Source of the DNA: UBA2330 sp049293015
GTDB taxonomy: Bacteria; Bacteroidota; Ignavibacteria; Tepidaquicellales; Tepidaquicellaceae
Reading direction: 5' to 3'
DNA: 64,000 nucleotides
Assembly: GCA_049293015.1 (NCBI GenBank)
Contig: JBATSB010000154.1
Coordinates: 1-64,000, forward strand
The notes beneath the pieces are model-generated. The model saw only the letters and a program-made list of their open reading frames with translations. It was not told where the DNA came from and ran no database searches. The stretch's first letter is position 1. Every line of letters begins with the position of its first letter. This document shows, piece by piece, positions 27,073 through 36,068 of this stretch. The position numbers and the translations under genes were made by a program.

Positions 27073-27846
27073 TTAATGTTTTAAAATGCCTTCCATAGCC
27101 GCATGACAAATTGCAAAGTCATATCTGACAGGATCTTCAGAATTAAAGGTTTTAAGTTTTTTTGTAAGTTCAATTACAAATTTCATGTCACTTGTATTTC
27201 TTTCAGCTAGACCAAGTATTTTTGATACTTTATAAACATGAGTATCGACAGGAATTAAAAGTTTTGAGACAGCAACATTTTCCCAGATGCCCAGATCTAT
27301 ATCATCATTTCTTACCATCCATCTTAAGTAGAGATTAAGTCTCTTGCAGGCAGAACCACTTTCAGCAAGAGGGACAAGATATTTCAACGAATGTTCATTT
27401 CCTTTATTTTCATTTAACTCTTTTGTAAAACCTTTTAATGCAGGCAGAATGTTTTCATCTGACTTTGAATAATATTTAAGGAAAAGATCTTCAAGAGAGC
27501 TGTATTCATTAATGACATTTCTGATCTTAGATATCAATTGTGAAAGATCTTCAGTGGAATTGAATCTATAGTACATGTCTTCGAAATATTTTTTGTCTTT
27601 ATGTTCATTATAATTAGAAGTAAATTCATGAACTTTATTTCCTGTTATATTCAATAATTTTCTGATAAAAGCATTTATACTATCTACTCTTCCATAAGAA
27701 TAGCACGAAGTAATAAATCCGATGATCTCAATATCTTTTTTATCATAAAATTCATGAAGAATCCAGACAGGATCATTTGAGGAAAATTTTTTATGATATT
27801 TTGAATAAAGTGAATCTAAATATTTTTTTAATTCTTTATCTGACAA
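27073..27846 (-). CDS. DUF2400 / TIGR02757 family protein
   Basis: A 257-residue cytoplasmic protein of the uncharacterised TIGR02757 family. Family features include FYDKKDIEIIGFITSCYSYG near residues 33-52 and KLLIPVDTHVYKVSKILG (about 195-212). The PVDTHV piece is the same as the catalytic-Asp signature of HhH-GPD DNA glycosylases (endonuclease III group), so a DNA repair link is possible but unproven. It is divergent from the next gene with 23 bp between the starts. Confidence 0.82.
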   Translation of the reverse strand: MSDKELKKYLDSLYSKYHKKFSSNDPVWILHEFYDKKDIEIIGFITSCYSYGRVDSINAFIRKLLNITGNKVHEFTSNYNEHKDKKYFEDMYYRFNSTEDLSQLISKIRNVINEYSSLEDLFLKYYSKSDENILPALKGFTKELNENKGNEHSLKYLVPLAESGSACKRLNLYLRWMVRNDDIDLGIWENVAVSKLLIPVDTHVYKVSKILGLAERNTSDMKFVIELTKKLKTFNSEDPVRYDFAICHAAMEGILKH

Positions 27847-27869
27847 TTTTTAAATATACAATTAAATAG

Positions 27870-28553
27870 ATGGAAAAAGTTTTTTTAATAGGTGACAATC
27901 AATATCTGATGACAGAATTATCAGAAATACTCGAATCAAAATATGAAATACAGGATACGCTTGACGAATCCACAGATATCATTTTCGAGCTTTCAAATAC
28001 AGGCAAAGAAATCAAGTGCAAGATCCTTAATTTTATTGATGAAAAAAATTCAAAAGCCACTGTAATTTCCTCTTCACTTTGCATCACAGTTCTCGAGCAG
28101 GCAATAAATTCAAAGTACCCTGAAAGAATAACCGGAGCATCAATATATCCGTCATTTTCTGAATCAAAGGGAATGGAGATTACCCGATGTAAATTCACTG
28201 AGAAAAAGCATTTGAATAAATGCCGGGAGATATTTGAAAACGCGGATAAAGAAGTTACAGAAGTCACTGACAGAGCGGGAATGATAAGTATGAGAATTAT
28301 TTCAATGATCATAAACGAAGCTTATCTCGTCTTACAGGAAGGAACTTCAAACAGAGAAGACATTGACACTGCAATGAAGCTCGGTACGAATTATCCGCAC
28401 GGACCAATTGACTGGAGCGAAAAGATCGGCCTTGATCTGATATACAATATTCTCTTTACTATGAATGAAGAATTCGGAGACGACAGGTACAGGATCACTC
28501 CCCTGCTTAAGGAAAAATATCTTGAGACCTTTAAAGCAAAAGAAGAGATCTAA
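27870..28553 (+). CDS. 3-hydroxyacyl-CoA dehydrogenase-like protein with reduced NAD domain
   Basis: A 227-residue relative of 3-hydroxybutyryl-CoA dehydrogenase. The C-terminal helical domain is well kept: DRAGMISMRIISMIINEAY and DIDTAMKLGTNYPHGPIDW (about 160-178). The N-terminal Rossmann region is short (~115 rather than ~185 residues), and the usual GxGxMG loop is replaced by GDNQYLM. NAD binding and dehydrogenase activity are therefore doubtful; it may be a scaffold or a diverged enzyme. Confidence 0.75.
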   Translation: MEKVFLIGDNQYLMTELSEILESKYEIQDTLDESTDIIFELSNTGKEIKCKILNFIDEKNSKATVISSSLCITVLEQAINSKYPERITGASIYPSFSESKGMEITRCKFTEKKHLNKCREIFENADKEVTEVTDRAGMISMRIISMIINEAYLVLQEGTSNREDIDTAMKLGTNYPHGPIDWSEKIGLDLIYNILFTMNEEFGDDRYRITPLLKEKYLETFKAKEEI

Positions 28554-28566
28554 ATTTCTTTTTTTC

Positions 28567-28698
28567 TTATCTGAATGTAAATCCTGAATACACGAGCTTT
28601 ACTGTATAATAAACTGAAAAAATGGTAGCAGCTACAATGATAAACAGTACAATTTTTGTAAGTAAACTTGTTGGTTTTTTAGTCTGACTTTTATCCAT
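28567..28698 (-). CDS. small single-span membrane protein, 43 aa
   Basis: An ATG-to-TAA frame of 43 residues starting MDKSQTKKPTSLLTK, with one hydrophobic helix (IVLFIIVAATIFSVYYTV) and a short tail. Basic residues before the helix predict the N-terminus inside. It lies 45 bp downstream of the nucleoside phosphorylase gene on the same strand and may be cotranscribed. No family recognised. Reality rests on protein-like composition only. Confidence 0.5.
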   Translation of the reverse strand: MDKSQTKKPTSLLTKIVLFIIVAATIFSVYYTVKLVYSGFTFR

Positions 28699-28743
28699 CT
28701 TTTTAATTTAAAGATTTTTAAATTTTCAATATTTTAAAAAAAA

Positions 28744-30048
28744 TCAATCTAATATATCAATGATCAAAGGATTTACCTTTGGTTTAATTTTAGAAATTTT
28801 AACTGCCTGCTCTAACCTCTTTTCTGCAATATCAATTTTCAACTGATCCCCGGACAATAATTCACAGATCACATCATCTTTCCTGATTTCGTTTCCGCAT
28901 TTTTTGTTAAGTATTATTCCTGCAAGATAATCTATTTTATCATCAGTCTTTTTTCTACCGCATCCGAGCTCGATAGCAGCGTACCCAAAATCCGAAGCAT
29001 GCATTTCAGAAATAAATCCGTCCTGATCAGCTTTTATTAATTTTGAAAATTCAGGTCTTTTTAAATTCGCCCAGTCTTTCACATAAGAGATATCTCCATT
29101 TTGAATCTCTACCATCTCAAGAAATTTTTTATAAGCCGACTTATCGGAAAGTTTTTGCAATGCGATCTTTTCACCTTCTTCTATACTTCCTGCTGCATCA
29201 CCAAGAAAAAGCATTGCTCCGGCAAGAACATTCGTAAGCTTATACAGATCAGGTATCAGTTTTCCGTTCATCATTTCTATACACTCCTCTATCTCAAGCC
29301 AGTTACCTATCTTCATACCAAGCGGCTGTTCCATATCGGATAAAACAGCAATTGCTTTTTTGCCGAACTTTTTTGAAGTAGAAATTAACTTTTTTGCAAG
29401 CTGAATGGATTCATCTTTATCCGGAAGATTTGCACCAACTCCGATCTTAACATCAAATACCAGAGCGTCAGCACCTTCGGCAAGTTTTTTACTCATTATA
29501 CTGGAAGTGATAAGCGGTATACTTTCAACTGTAGCAGTCACATCTCTAAGCGCATAAATTCTTTTATCTGCAGGTGCAAGTTCCGAAGTCTGACCTAGCA
29601 TTACAAGACCAGTCTTCTCCAAAATTCTTTTAAAATCATTTATATCGTAATTCACATTAAATCCCGGAATGGATTCAAGTTTGTCAAGCGTTCCACCTGT
29701 ATGCCCAAGACCTCTTCCTGAGATCATCGGAACAGAAATTCCACACGATGCGATAAGTGGAGCAAGTATAATAGAAGTCTTATCCCCTACCCCGCCGGTT
29801 GAATGTTTGTCAACTTTTGGATTTTTTATATGACTCAGATCCAGCACTGACCCGCTGTTAAGCATTATCTCTGTCAGATAAAATGTTTCATCTTCATTCA
29901 TATTTTTAAAATATACAGCCATCAAAAATGCTGACATCTGATACTCAGTTACCTTGCCCTCTAGATATCCTTCGATCAGAAATTTTATCTGATCTCTGCT
30001 TAGAGCATTGCCGTTTCTTTTTAGTTTTATTATTTCTACCGGATTCAT
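28744..30048 (-). CDS. thymidine / pyrimidine-nucleoside phosphorylase
   Basis: Cytosolic enzyme of nucleoside salvage, splitting thymidine (or uridine) with phosphate into base and sugar-1-phosphate. Motifs: KHSTGGVGDKTS, SGRGLGHTGGTLDKLES, and DVKIGVGANLPDK; the usual KVGxGAF text is diverged. The start at 30048 (MNPVEIIKLKRNGN) gives 434 residues and matches the family N-terminus. The frame stays open to 30123 but those extra 25 residues do not look conserved. Whether the enzyme is DeoA or a broad Pdp is not decided. Confidence 0.92.
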   Translation of the reverse strand: MNPVEIIKLKRNGNALSRDQIKFLIEGYLEGKVTEYQMSAFLMAVYFKNMNEDETFYLTEIMLNSGSVLDLSHIKNPKVDKHSTGGVGDKTSIILAPLIASCGISVPMISGRGLGHTGGTLDKLESIPGFNVNYDINDFKRILEKTGLVMLGQTSELAPADKRIYALRDVTATVESIPLITSSIMSKKLAEGADALVFDVKIGVGANLPDKDESIQLAKKLISTSKKFGKKAIAVLSDMEQPLGMKIGNWLEIEECIEMMNGKLIPDLYKLTNVLAGAMLFLGDAAGSIEEGEKIALQKLSDKSAYKKFLEMVEIQNGDISYVKDWANLKRPEFSKLIKADQDGFISEMHASDFGYAAIELGCGRKKTDDKIDYLAGIILNKKCGNEIRKDDVICELLSGDQLKIDIAEKRLEQAVKISKIKPKVNPLIIDILD

Positions 30049-30156
30049 TGTGCAAGTTAAAAAAATACTTTCGATATTTAAAGTCTCATATTCTCTGTCT
30101 TTCACAAACTGCATAAATTGCAATTTGCTTTTTTGATCATTTGTAAATAATTTGAA

Positions 30157-32622
30157 GTGACAAATTTGGAAGAAATAAATTTCTTTATGAACATTATGTC
30201 AAAGAGTCCAGCTTTAAAATTCATACTAGTTTACATATTGGGAATTCTTTGTTTTGATTATTTCAGTAGCTTCTCAACAATTATCCGAATTATTTTTATT
30301 GCATTTTTGCTGATAATAATTTTTTTAAGGTCTATAAATAAATTCGAAACAATTTGCCGTGTACCCATTGTCATTCTGATATTCACATTGGGTTTATTTA
30401 ATTCACAATTTGATTTTAACCGAAGTACTCACAGTAAGTTAAAAAATTTTCCTGATACTCAAAAAAATTCTTACAATGTAATCACTGGGATAGTCACTGA
30501 AATTCCTTTAGTAAATAAATCGGGAGTAAAGTTAGTCCTAGAGTGTAAAAGTATTTCATCCCGAAAAGATACTTTGCATTTAAACGGAAAGCTCATAGCT
30601 ACATTAAGGGAAAATATATATTCAAAAACTCCCGAACTGATTCCCGTTATAAATCCGGGTGATGAAATTTCAATCAAAGGAAAACTATCTACACCGCCGG
30701 GCAGAAGGAATCCGGGAGACTTTGATTATAAAAAGTATCTTGAGTCACATGATATTCATAAACTATTTTATACTACAAGTTATAAGGATGTGAAAATAAT
30801 TTCACAGAATAATCTGAGTTTCATTTATCAGAATATTATTTTCCCTGCTAAGATCTTTGCATTAAATAATATAGACACTCTGCTAAGCGGAGACAATGCT
30901 TCTTATCTTAAAGGACTTGTGACAGGTGAGAGATCTGATATTTCAGACGAAACTAAGGAAGCATTTATAAATGCCGGTGTGATGCACCTTATAGCTGTGT
31001 CAGGACTTAATGTTGCATACGTCATAATTTTTGTAACTATTTTACTTTCATTATTGCGTGTACCATTTAAATTCAGGATATATATTACTTGTCTGTTTCT
31101 TATTTTTTACTGTATGTTCACCGGCAATCCGGCTTCCATTTTACGCGCGACCATCATGGGAATAACTGTGCTAATGTCATTTGTCTTCGAAAGAAAGATC
31201 CACTTTTATAATTTCATCGGAGTTTCTGCAATGTTCATACTAATTTATGATACAAGATTATTATTCGATACCGGATTTATTTTATCTTATGCAGCGACTT
31301 TTTCAATGGTGATAATTTACACCCGGTTTGAAGAAAGTTTTTTGCATAACCTTAAATCAACAAGATCTAATTTCAAAAAAATTATTAGCTGGATATCAGT
31401 TTTATTTTTTACATCTCTTGCAGCTCAGATCGGGACACTTCCGCTTACTTCACTTTACTTTGGAAAAATTTCTTTTATTTCACTAATTGCAAACGTTGTC
31501 GCAGTACCGCTTGCTAACATTTCACTTGCCATAGGATTTTTGCAAATACTGACAGGAGTTATTTCTTTTCACTTGTCTTCAGTAGTAGCCGAAGCAAATA
31601 ATATTTTGCTAAGCATTCAGCTGGAGTTCATAAAATTCTGTGCGGGTATGAAATTTTCATTTATCTATATAAAAAATTTCACCTACCCTATTGTAATTTC
31701 ATATTATGTCATCGGCATTTTTCTTCTGTTTGCAAAAACTTTTCATGTATTTTTTAGAAACCTGATCATTTCAATACTTATAATTTTAATATTACTTATA
31801 AACAGTACGTCCTATGAGCAAATGTTGAAAGTAACTTTTTTAGATGTAGGTCAGGGAGACTGTGCATTGATCGAGACTCCCGACGGAAAAAACATTCTTG
31901 TCGATTGCGGTAACAGTACTAAAACTTTTGACAATGGAGAAAAGACAATTGCACCTTTACTTAGAAGAAAAGGAATTGACAGAATTGACATGATAATTCT
32001 TACTCATCTGCATATGGATCATATTGGCGGAGTGAATTATCTGCTTAAAAATTTTGAAATAGGAAACATCATTGAAAGCGGACAGGATCACATCACTGAT
32101 TTCACAAGAGAAACCGACAGTTTGATCTCTTTAAAAAATGTGAAGAGAACGATTGTTCGCAGCGGTGATATGATACAAGATTTTAAAGATATGAGATTAT
32201 ATTTTATATATCCTGATAAAGCTCATGCTGATGCAAGTGATCATCCTACTTTTGGAAATCTGAATAATGGCTCAGTGGTATTTATTTTAAAATATCGTGA
32301 AACGGAAATACTTTTTACAGGTGATGTAGAAGCTGCAGGAGAATTATTTATCAGAGATAATTATAAAGATTTTTTAAATACAGATATATTAAAAGCCGGA
32401 CATCACGGCAGTATTACTTCAAGTACAATTCCGTTTATTTTAAAAAACACTCCGAAGATAGCAGTAATTTCGTGCGGGAAGTTTAATAAATTTAACCATC
32501 CTTCTGAGATCATACTTAACAGATTAAAAAGATCTGATGCAGAAATTTTTCGGACAGACAATGAAGGTGCAGTTATAATTGAATCCGACGGTTATGAAAT
32601 TAATGCAACAAATAAAAAATAA
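30157..32622 (+). CDS. comEC: ComEC/Rec2-family DNA uptake protein
   Basis: Inner-membrane channel for transport of single-stranded DNA in natural transformation. About 821 residues: N-terminal membrane helices and an OB-like DUF4131 part, a Competence domain with SGLNVAY (about 290), and a C-terminal metallo-beta-lactamase domain with LDVGQGD, THLHMDHIGG, TGDVE and AGHHGS, all metal-binding motifs intact. The start is uncertain: GTG at 30157, or ATG at 30187 or 30196. It ends at the same base pair where the convergent next gene ends. Confidence 0.93.
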   Translation: MTNLEEINFFMNIMSKSPALKFILVYILGILCFDYFSSFSTIIRIIFIAFLLIIIFLRSINKFETICRVPIVILIFTLGLFNSQFDFNRSTHSKLKNFPDTQKNSYNVITGIVTEIPLVNKSGVKLVLECKSISSRKDTLHLNGKLIATLRENIYSKTPELIPVINPGDEISIKGKLSTPPGRRNPGDFDYKKYLESHDIHKLFYTTSYKDVKIISQNNLSFIYQNIIFPAKIFALNNIDTLLSGDNASYLKGLVTGERSDISDETKEAFINAGVMHLIAVSGLNVAYVIIFVTILLSLLRVPFKFRIYITCLFLIFYCMFTGNPASILRATIMGITVLMSFVFERKIHFYNFIGVSAMFILIYDTRLLFDTGFILSYAATFSMVIIYTRFEESFLHNLKSTRSNFKKIISWISVLFFTSLAAQIGTLPLTSLYFGKISFISLIANVVAVPLANISLAIGFLQILTGVISFHLSSVVAEANNILLSIQLEFIKFCAGMKFSFIYIKNFTYPIVISYYVIGIFLLFAKTFHVFFRNLIISILIILILLINSTSYEQMLKVTFLDVGQGDCALIETPDGKNILVDCGNSTKTFDNGEKTIAPLLRRKGIDRIDMIILTHLHMDHIGGVNYLLKNFEIGNIIESGQDHITDFTRETDSLISLKNVKRTIVRSGDMIQDFKDMRLYFIYPDKAHADASDHPTFGNLNNGSVVFILKYRETEILFTGDVEAAGELFIRDNYKDFLNTDILKAGHHGSITSSTIPFILKNTPKIAVISCGKFNKFNHPSEIILNRLKRSDAEIFRTDNEGAVIIESDGYEINATNKK

Positions 32623-33900
32623 TTACTGTCTCTGTTCAGGGATCTTGAAACCAAGATAAGTACCAGAACTTATTCCCATCAGAGCCAGCAATGTATTGTC
32701 AAACTCAGGCATCTTCAGACTATTCCATACTGTGAAAATAAAAATGTATCCGAGCACTAATGTCCATACGGCGATCTGAAATCTGTACAAACTTACTCCT
32801 CCTGAATCAGAAAGTATATCATTTAAAAAACCTTTACAGCAATACTCATGAGATGTTTTCTCGTCTTTCAATAAATCATGTATTTCATATTGTCTCTTAT
32901 TAAGAGATTCCAGTTCACTTCTGAATTCTTCTTTCCTCATTGGAGTAATATCTTCTTTCATAAGTTCTTTTATCAATAAAACTCTGTCATCGATAGATCT
33001 CATTTCCGAACTCATAGAAATAATTTTCTCCTTTGATAATTTGATCTTTTTAAAGTTTATCATCACTGATCCGAGTGCAGTGGCAGAGCTGATACCCATT
33101 AATGCAAGCACAGAATTTGTAATGGAGGGAAACTCTTTTGTGATAATATATAGAGCAAGATAAGTTGAAACAACAAGATATGACCAGAATGCCATCTGCG
33201 TCAGAGCAAGACTGTATGGTCTTTTTTTCTTTGATGAATTATCTGTTACCGGCTCTCTGAGCATATCAGTTTTTATTGCAAGATATAAAGTGATCAGAAG
33301 TAAAAGAATTGAAATACCAATAAACTGAAAGTACGCCATTTCATTATAAATGATCAGGGAAAAATTTTCACGGTTTGATTCAAGTTCTTTTTCACCTTCA
33401 ATACCTGCACTGATAGTAACAAGATTAGTAGATCTTGAAACCAGGTCAGGTCTTTTTAAAATTTCAAGCCATGATTCTTCAGCACCTTTCATTTTCAAAG
33501 GAAACTTCAGCCAGACATTTGCTGAGGTATCACGAATGATCCTTCCTGCTGAATTATTTATAAGCAGTCCGTCAATGTAGAGAACAATTGGTTTACCTTT
33601 AATTTTACTGTCTGTCAAAAGGTCATGAATATTACTTACTTTAAGAAGAATATTATTACCGAGGTTGCCTTCATTTTTGTTTGATTTTTCATTTAAAACT
33701 TCTTCGATTTTAATTTTCACAGATCCGCCCTGCCTCACTTCAGATTTTACGCTATCAGTTACAGCTGGTCTATGATTCAAAGAATCTATAGCTGTAACTT
33801 TTTTATTCTGAGGCTGCGAAATTAAAATACTTAATCCTGAGCCAAAGAAGAAAAATGAAAAGAGCAGCAAAAATAAAAAAGTGCAATATTTTTTTTCCAT
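32623..33900 (-). CDS. membrane protein with internal duplication, unknown function
   Basis: A 425-residue protein not assigned to a known family. An N-terminal hydrophobic segment (8-28) is followed by an extracytoplasmic domain (about 30-185), then a transmembrane helix (190-211) and two copies of a paired-helix unit: residues 230-277 and 370-417 align without gaps over 48 positions, 18 identical, each ending in LALMGISS-x-T-x-LG. Between them lies a charged, probably coiled-coil cytoplasmic segment (about 284-350). The layout suggests a sensor or gated membrane protein. The stop touches comEC. Confidence 0.75.
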   Translation of the reverse strand: MEKKYCTFLFLLLFSFFFFGSGLSILISQPQNKKVTAIDSLNHRPAVTDSVKSEVRQGGSVKIKIEEVLNEKSNKNEGNLGNNILLKVSNIHDLLTDSKIKGKPIVLYIDGLLINNSAGRIIRDTSANVWLKFPLKMKGAEESWLEILKRPDLVSRSTNLVTISAGIEGEKELESNRENFSLIIYNEMAYFQFIGISILLLLITLYLAIKTDMLREPVTDNSSKKKRPYSLALTQMAFWSYLVVSTYLALYIITKEFPSITNSVLALMGISSATALGSVMINFKKIKLSKEKIISMSSEMRSIDDRVLLIKELMKEDITPMRKEEFRSELESLNKRQYEIHDLLKDEKTSHEYCCKGFLNDILSDSGGVSLYRFQIAVWTLVLGYIFIFTVWNSLKMPEFDNTLLALMGISSGTYLGFKIPEQRQ

Positions 33901-33951
33901 GATAGTTTAAATTTTATTTAATAAACTTTTGGAAATTTCTATTTCATCGAA

Positions 33952-35748
33952 TCAATATCTGACAGTTACAGAATAGATCTTATTCTTTCTTGATCCTAAA
34001 AATCTTATAGTGTTATCGGATCTGTTGTACTTAATATTCTGTACCAGTCTGTAATATTTACCAAGTGAGATGTCGTTAGTAAAGATTTCCTCAGTATATG
34101 AATAATCTGTTGTATCCAATTCAGTAATGCCGGTATAAAATATTTTGCCGTTACTGGTATAAATAATATTTAGAATATTTAGAAATTTACCAGTACCGGT
34201 AAGTGTGTTTTCAGGGAATTTCAATTTTCCCTTATCTGTAACCAAATAACTTGAGTGTTGTCCGGGTCCTTTGTTTTCATCTGCACAGATAACATATTCA
34301 TTACTCTCAGGTGAGAATTGGATCATAGCCGCACCGTTTTCAAAATTCTGATATGAAACATTTTCAAATTCATTTTTTAAATTATTCCCAAGATAAAATT
34401 TTACAGATCCCTTTCTTCCAGACTCATCTTTTGAAAATTGCTGTCCGAAATAATAGAGCTCACCATCTTTCATAAATCCATAATCTGCTATAAGATCATA
34501 ATCTCCCTTTCCTATTATTATAATACTTTCTCCGTTACTTCTCATTAACAAATATTCCTTTTTTTTAAGATCTGAAATTCCAGTGTAGATTATGTTTCCT
34601 TCCTTATCATAAATAACATTACCTGTATTATAACCGAGCAGCAAAGCTTTGCCGTTTTTTACATAATAAGTTTTTACATAATACTCATCGTATGTTGTTA
34701 CATCTCCCGGTGTAGCGGGAATAATCTCATCGGCAGAAGCATAATAAGTAAAATCACCATTTTCAGAAAATTTAATTTCATATATTTCATAAATGAGTAC
34801 AGGTTTAAGATTTTCTTCAGATTGATCAAAACTTACTTGCTGCCTTTCATCACCTTTTACAAGATATGAATGCTGTAAAAATTGTTCTGTAGAATCTGAA
34901 GATTTATATACTGGTTCATTATCTTTATTAAACAACAGAGGTGGATTTACATAATCAAAACTTTTATACTTTTTATCTCCTGATACTACAAATTCATTTC
35001 CAGCATTTTCATAAAACCTACCACCGCTCTTTGCAATAAATGAAAGTTCCTTATTGTTATTAAAAGTCAGACTGGTTTCATGTATATCGGAATAATCTGT
35101 CATCATAATATCATCTCCAAATAACATACCTGCCTTACCATTTTGAATAATGATAAATCCTCTTTCATCTTTAGCATTTTTGTAAAAATATTCATCTCCA
35201 ATTTGCTCATTATCACCTTCCTTTCCCCTACCCTGAATATATTTAAAGACAGGTTTGACCTGATCAAATTTCTCCGACTGTCTGAAACTCCCGTCAGCTT
35301 TAGCATATCCAATATAATAATCTTCTTTAATTTTAAAGATGAATACATATTCATCTTTTTTATTGATAAAACTACTTGATGATTCAATGTATTCAAGACC
35401 TTTAAAAGTTTTACCGTTAATAATTAAAAAATAATTATCTATTCCATAATCACTTTCATAATTACCCGAGACAGCAAAATAATTTCCTTTAGAATCAAAC
35501 TTTGTATCAAAAGTCATAATAAAATCATATTTCTCGGATTTGCCTTTAGGAGAAATAAGAAATGTCTTTTTCTCTTCAGGAATAAGATAAGCATAACAGT
35601 AATTTCCTGAAGCATCATCCCAAACAAAATTATATAATTCTGCATTTCCTTTAAAATCCAGACTGAATATCTCTTTTTCATCTATGGTCTGTGAGGAAAT
35701 ATTGCCGGAAAGTATTACAAATAAAAAAAGTAAAAAAATTTTATTCAT
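33952..35748 (-). CDS. secreted beta-propeller-like protein, unknown function
   Basis: A 598-residue protein with a signal peptide (1-19, ending ISSQ) and many repeated segments of aromatic/Asp-Gly strands (for example YCYAYLIPEE, GNYFAVSGNYESDYG, SYLVTDKGKLKF), consistent with a WD40-like beta-propeller. No catalytic motif, lipobox or T9SS sorting domain is seen. It lies 51 bp upstream of the duplicated membrane protein on the same strand, so the two may form an operon and interact. Confidence 0.7.
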   Translation of the reverse strand: MNKIFLLFLFVILSGNISSQTIDEKEIFSLDFKGNAELYNFVWDDASGNYCYAYLIPEEKKTFLISPKGKSEKYDFIMTFDTKFDSKGNYFAVSGNYESDYGIDNYFLIINGKTFKGLEYIESSSSFINKKDEYVFIFKIKEDYYIGYAKADGSFRQSEKFDQVKPVFKYIQGRGKEGDNEQIGDEYFYKNAKDERGFIIIQNGKAGMLFGDDIMMTDYSDIHETSLTFNNNKELSFIAKSGGRFYENAGNEFVVSGDKKYKSFDYVNPPLLFNKDNEPVYKSSDSTEQFLQHSYLVKGDERQQVSFDQSEENLKPVLIYEIYEIKFSENGDFTYYASADEIIPATPGDVTTYDEYYVKTYYVKNGKALLLGYNTGNVIYDKEGNIIYTGISDLKKKEYLLMRSNGESIIIIGKGDYDLIADYGFMKDGELYYFGQQFSKDESGRKGSVKFYLGNNLKNEFENVSYQNFENGAAMIQFSPESNEYVICADENKGPGQHSSYLVTDKGKLKFPENTLTGTGKFLNILNIIYTSNGKIFYTGITELDTTDYSYTEEIFTNDISLGKYYRLVQNIKYNRSDNTIRFLGSRKNKIYSVTVRY

Positions 35749-36068
35749 TCAGTTGTTTTTTGTAATTTATTAATTCCAAGTATAATTAAAAAGTTAGTTG
35801 TAATTTGTTTTTTAAATAAATAACTGAAGTTATATATTTTAAATTTTTGCAGATTGCGTTTGAAACAACTTTTACGAAACATAGTTTTGCTTGAAAATTG
35901 CATATCCAAACTTAATTTAAAATCGAACATCTTCCGGTTCATAGTAAACATCTATACATGCTTATCTTCAGTTAAACAATTACTTTATTTTAAATTTTAT
36001 TTGATCCTTACCTTTAAATAAAAATTGCAATTAATTGAAAATTACATTAATTTTATAATAAAAATATC
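35749..36068. other. gene-free intergenic region between divergent genes
   Basis: About 320 bp, very AT-rich. It must hold the promoters of the divergent propeller-like and TsdA-like genes. A minus-strand open frame of 68 codons inside has no conserved character. No hairpin or repeat stands out. Confidence 0.5.

Noticed and set aside
30049..30123. N-terminal extension of the nucleoside phosphorylase
   Set aside because: The 25 extra residues do not resemble the family; the Met at 30048 begins the conserved N-terminus.
35745..35951. 68-codon minus-strand frame upstream of the propeller-like gene
   Set aside because: It is in a promoter region, Lys/Phe/Asn-rich and without conserved motifs; it overlaps the start of the downstream gene.
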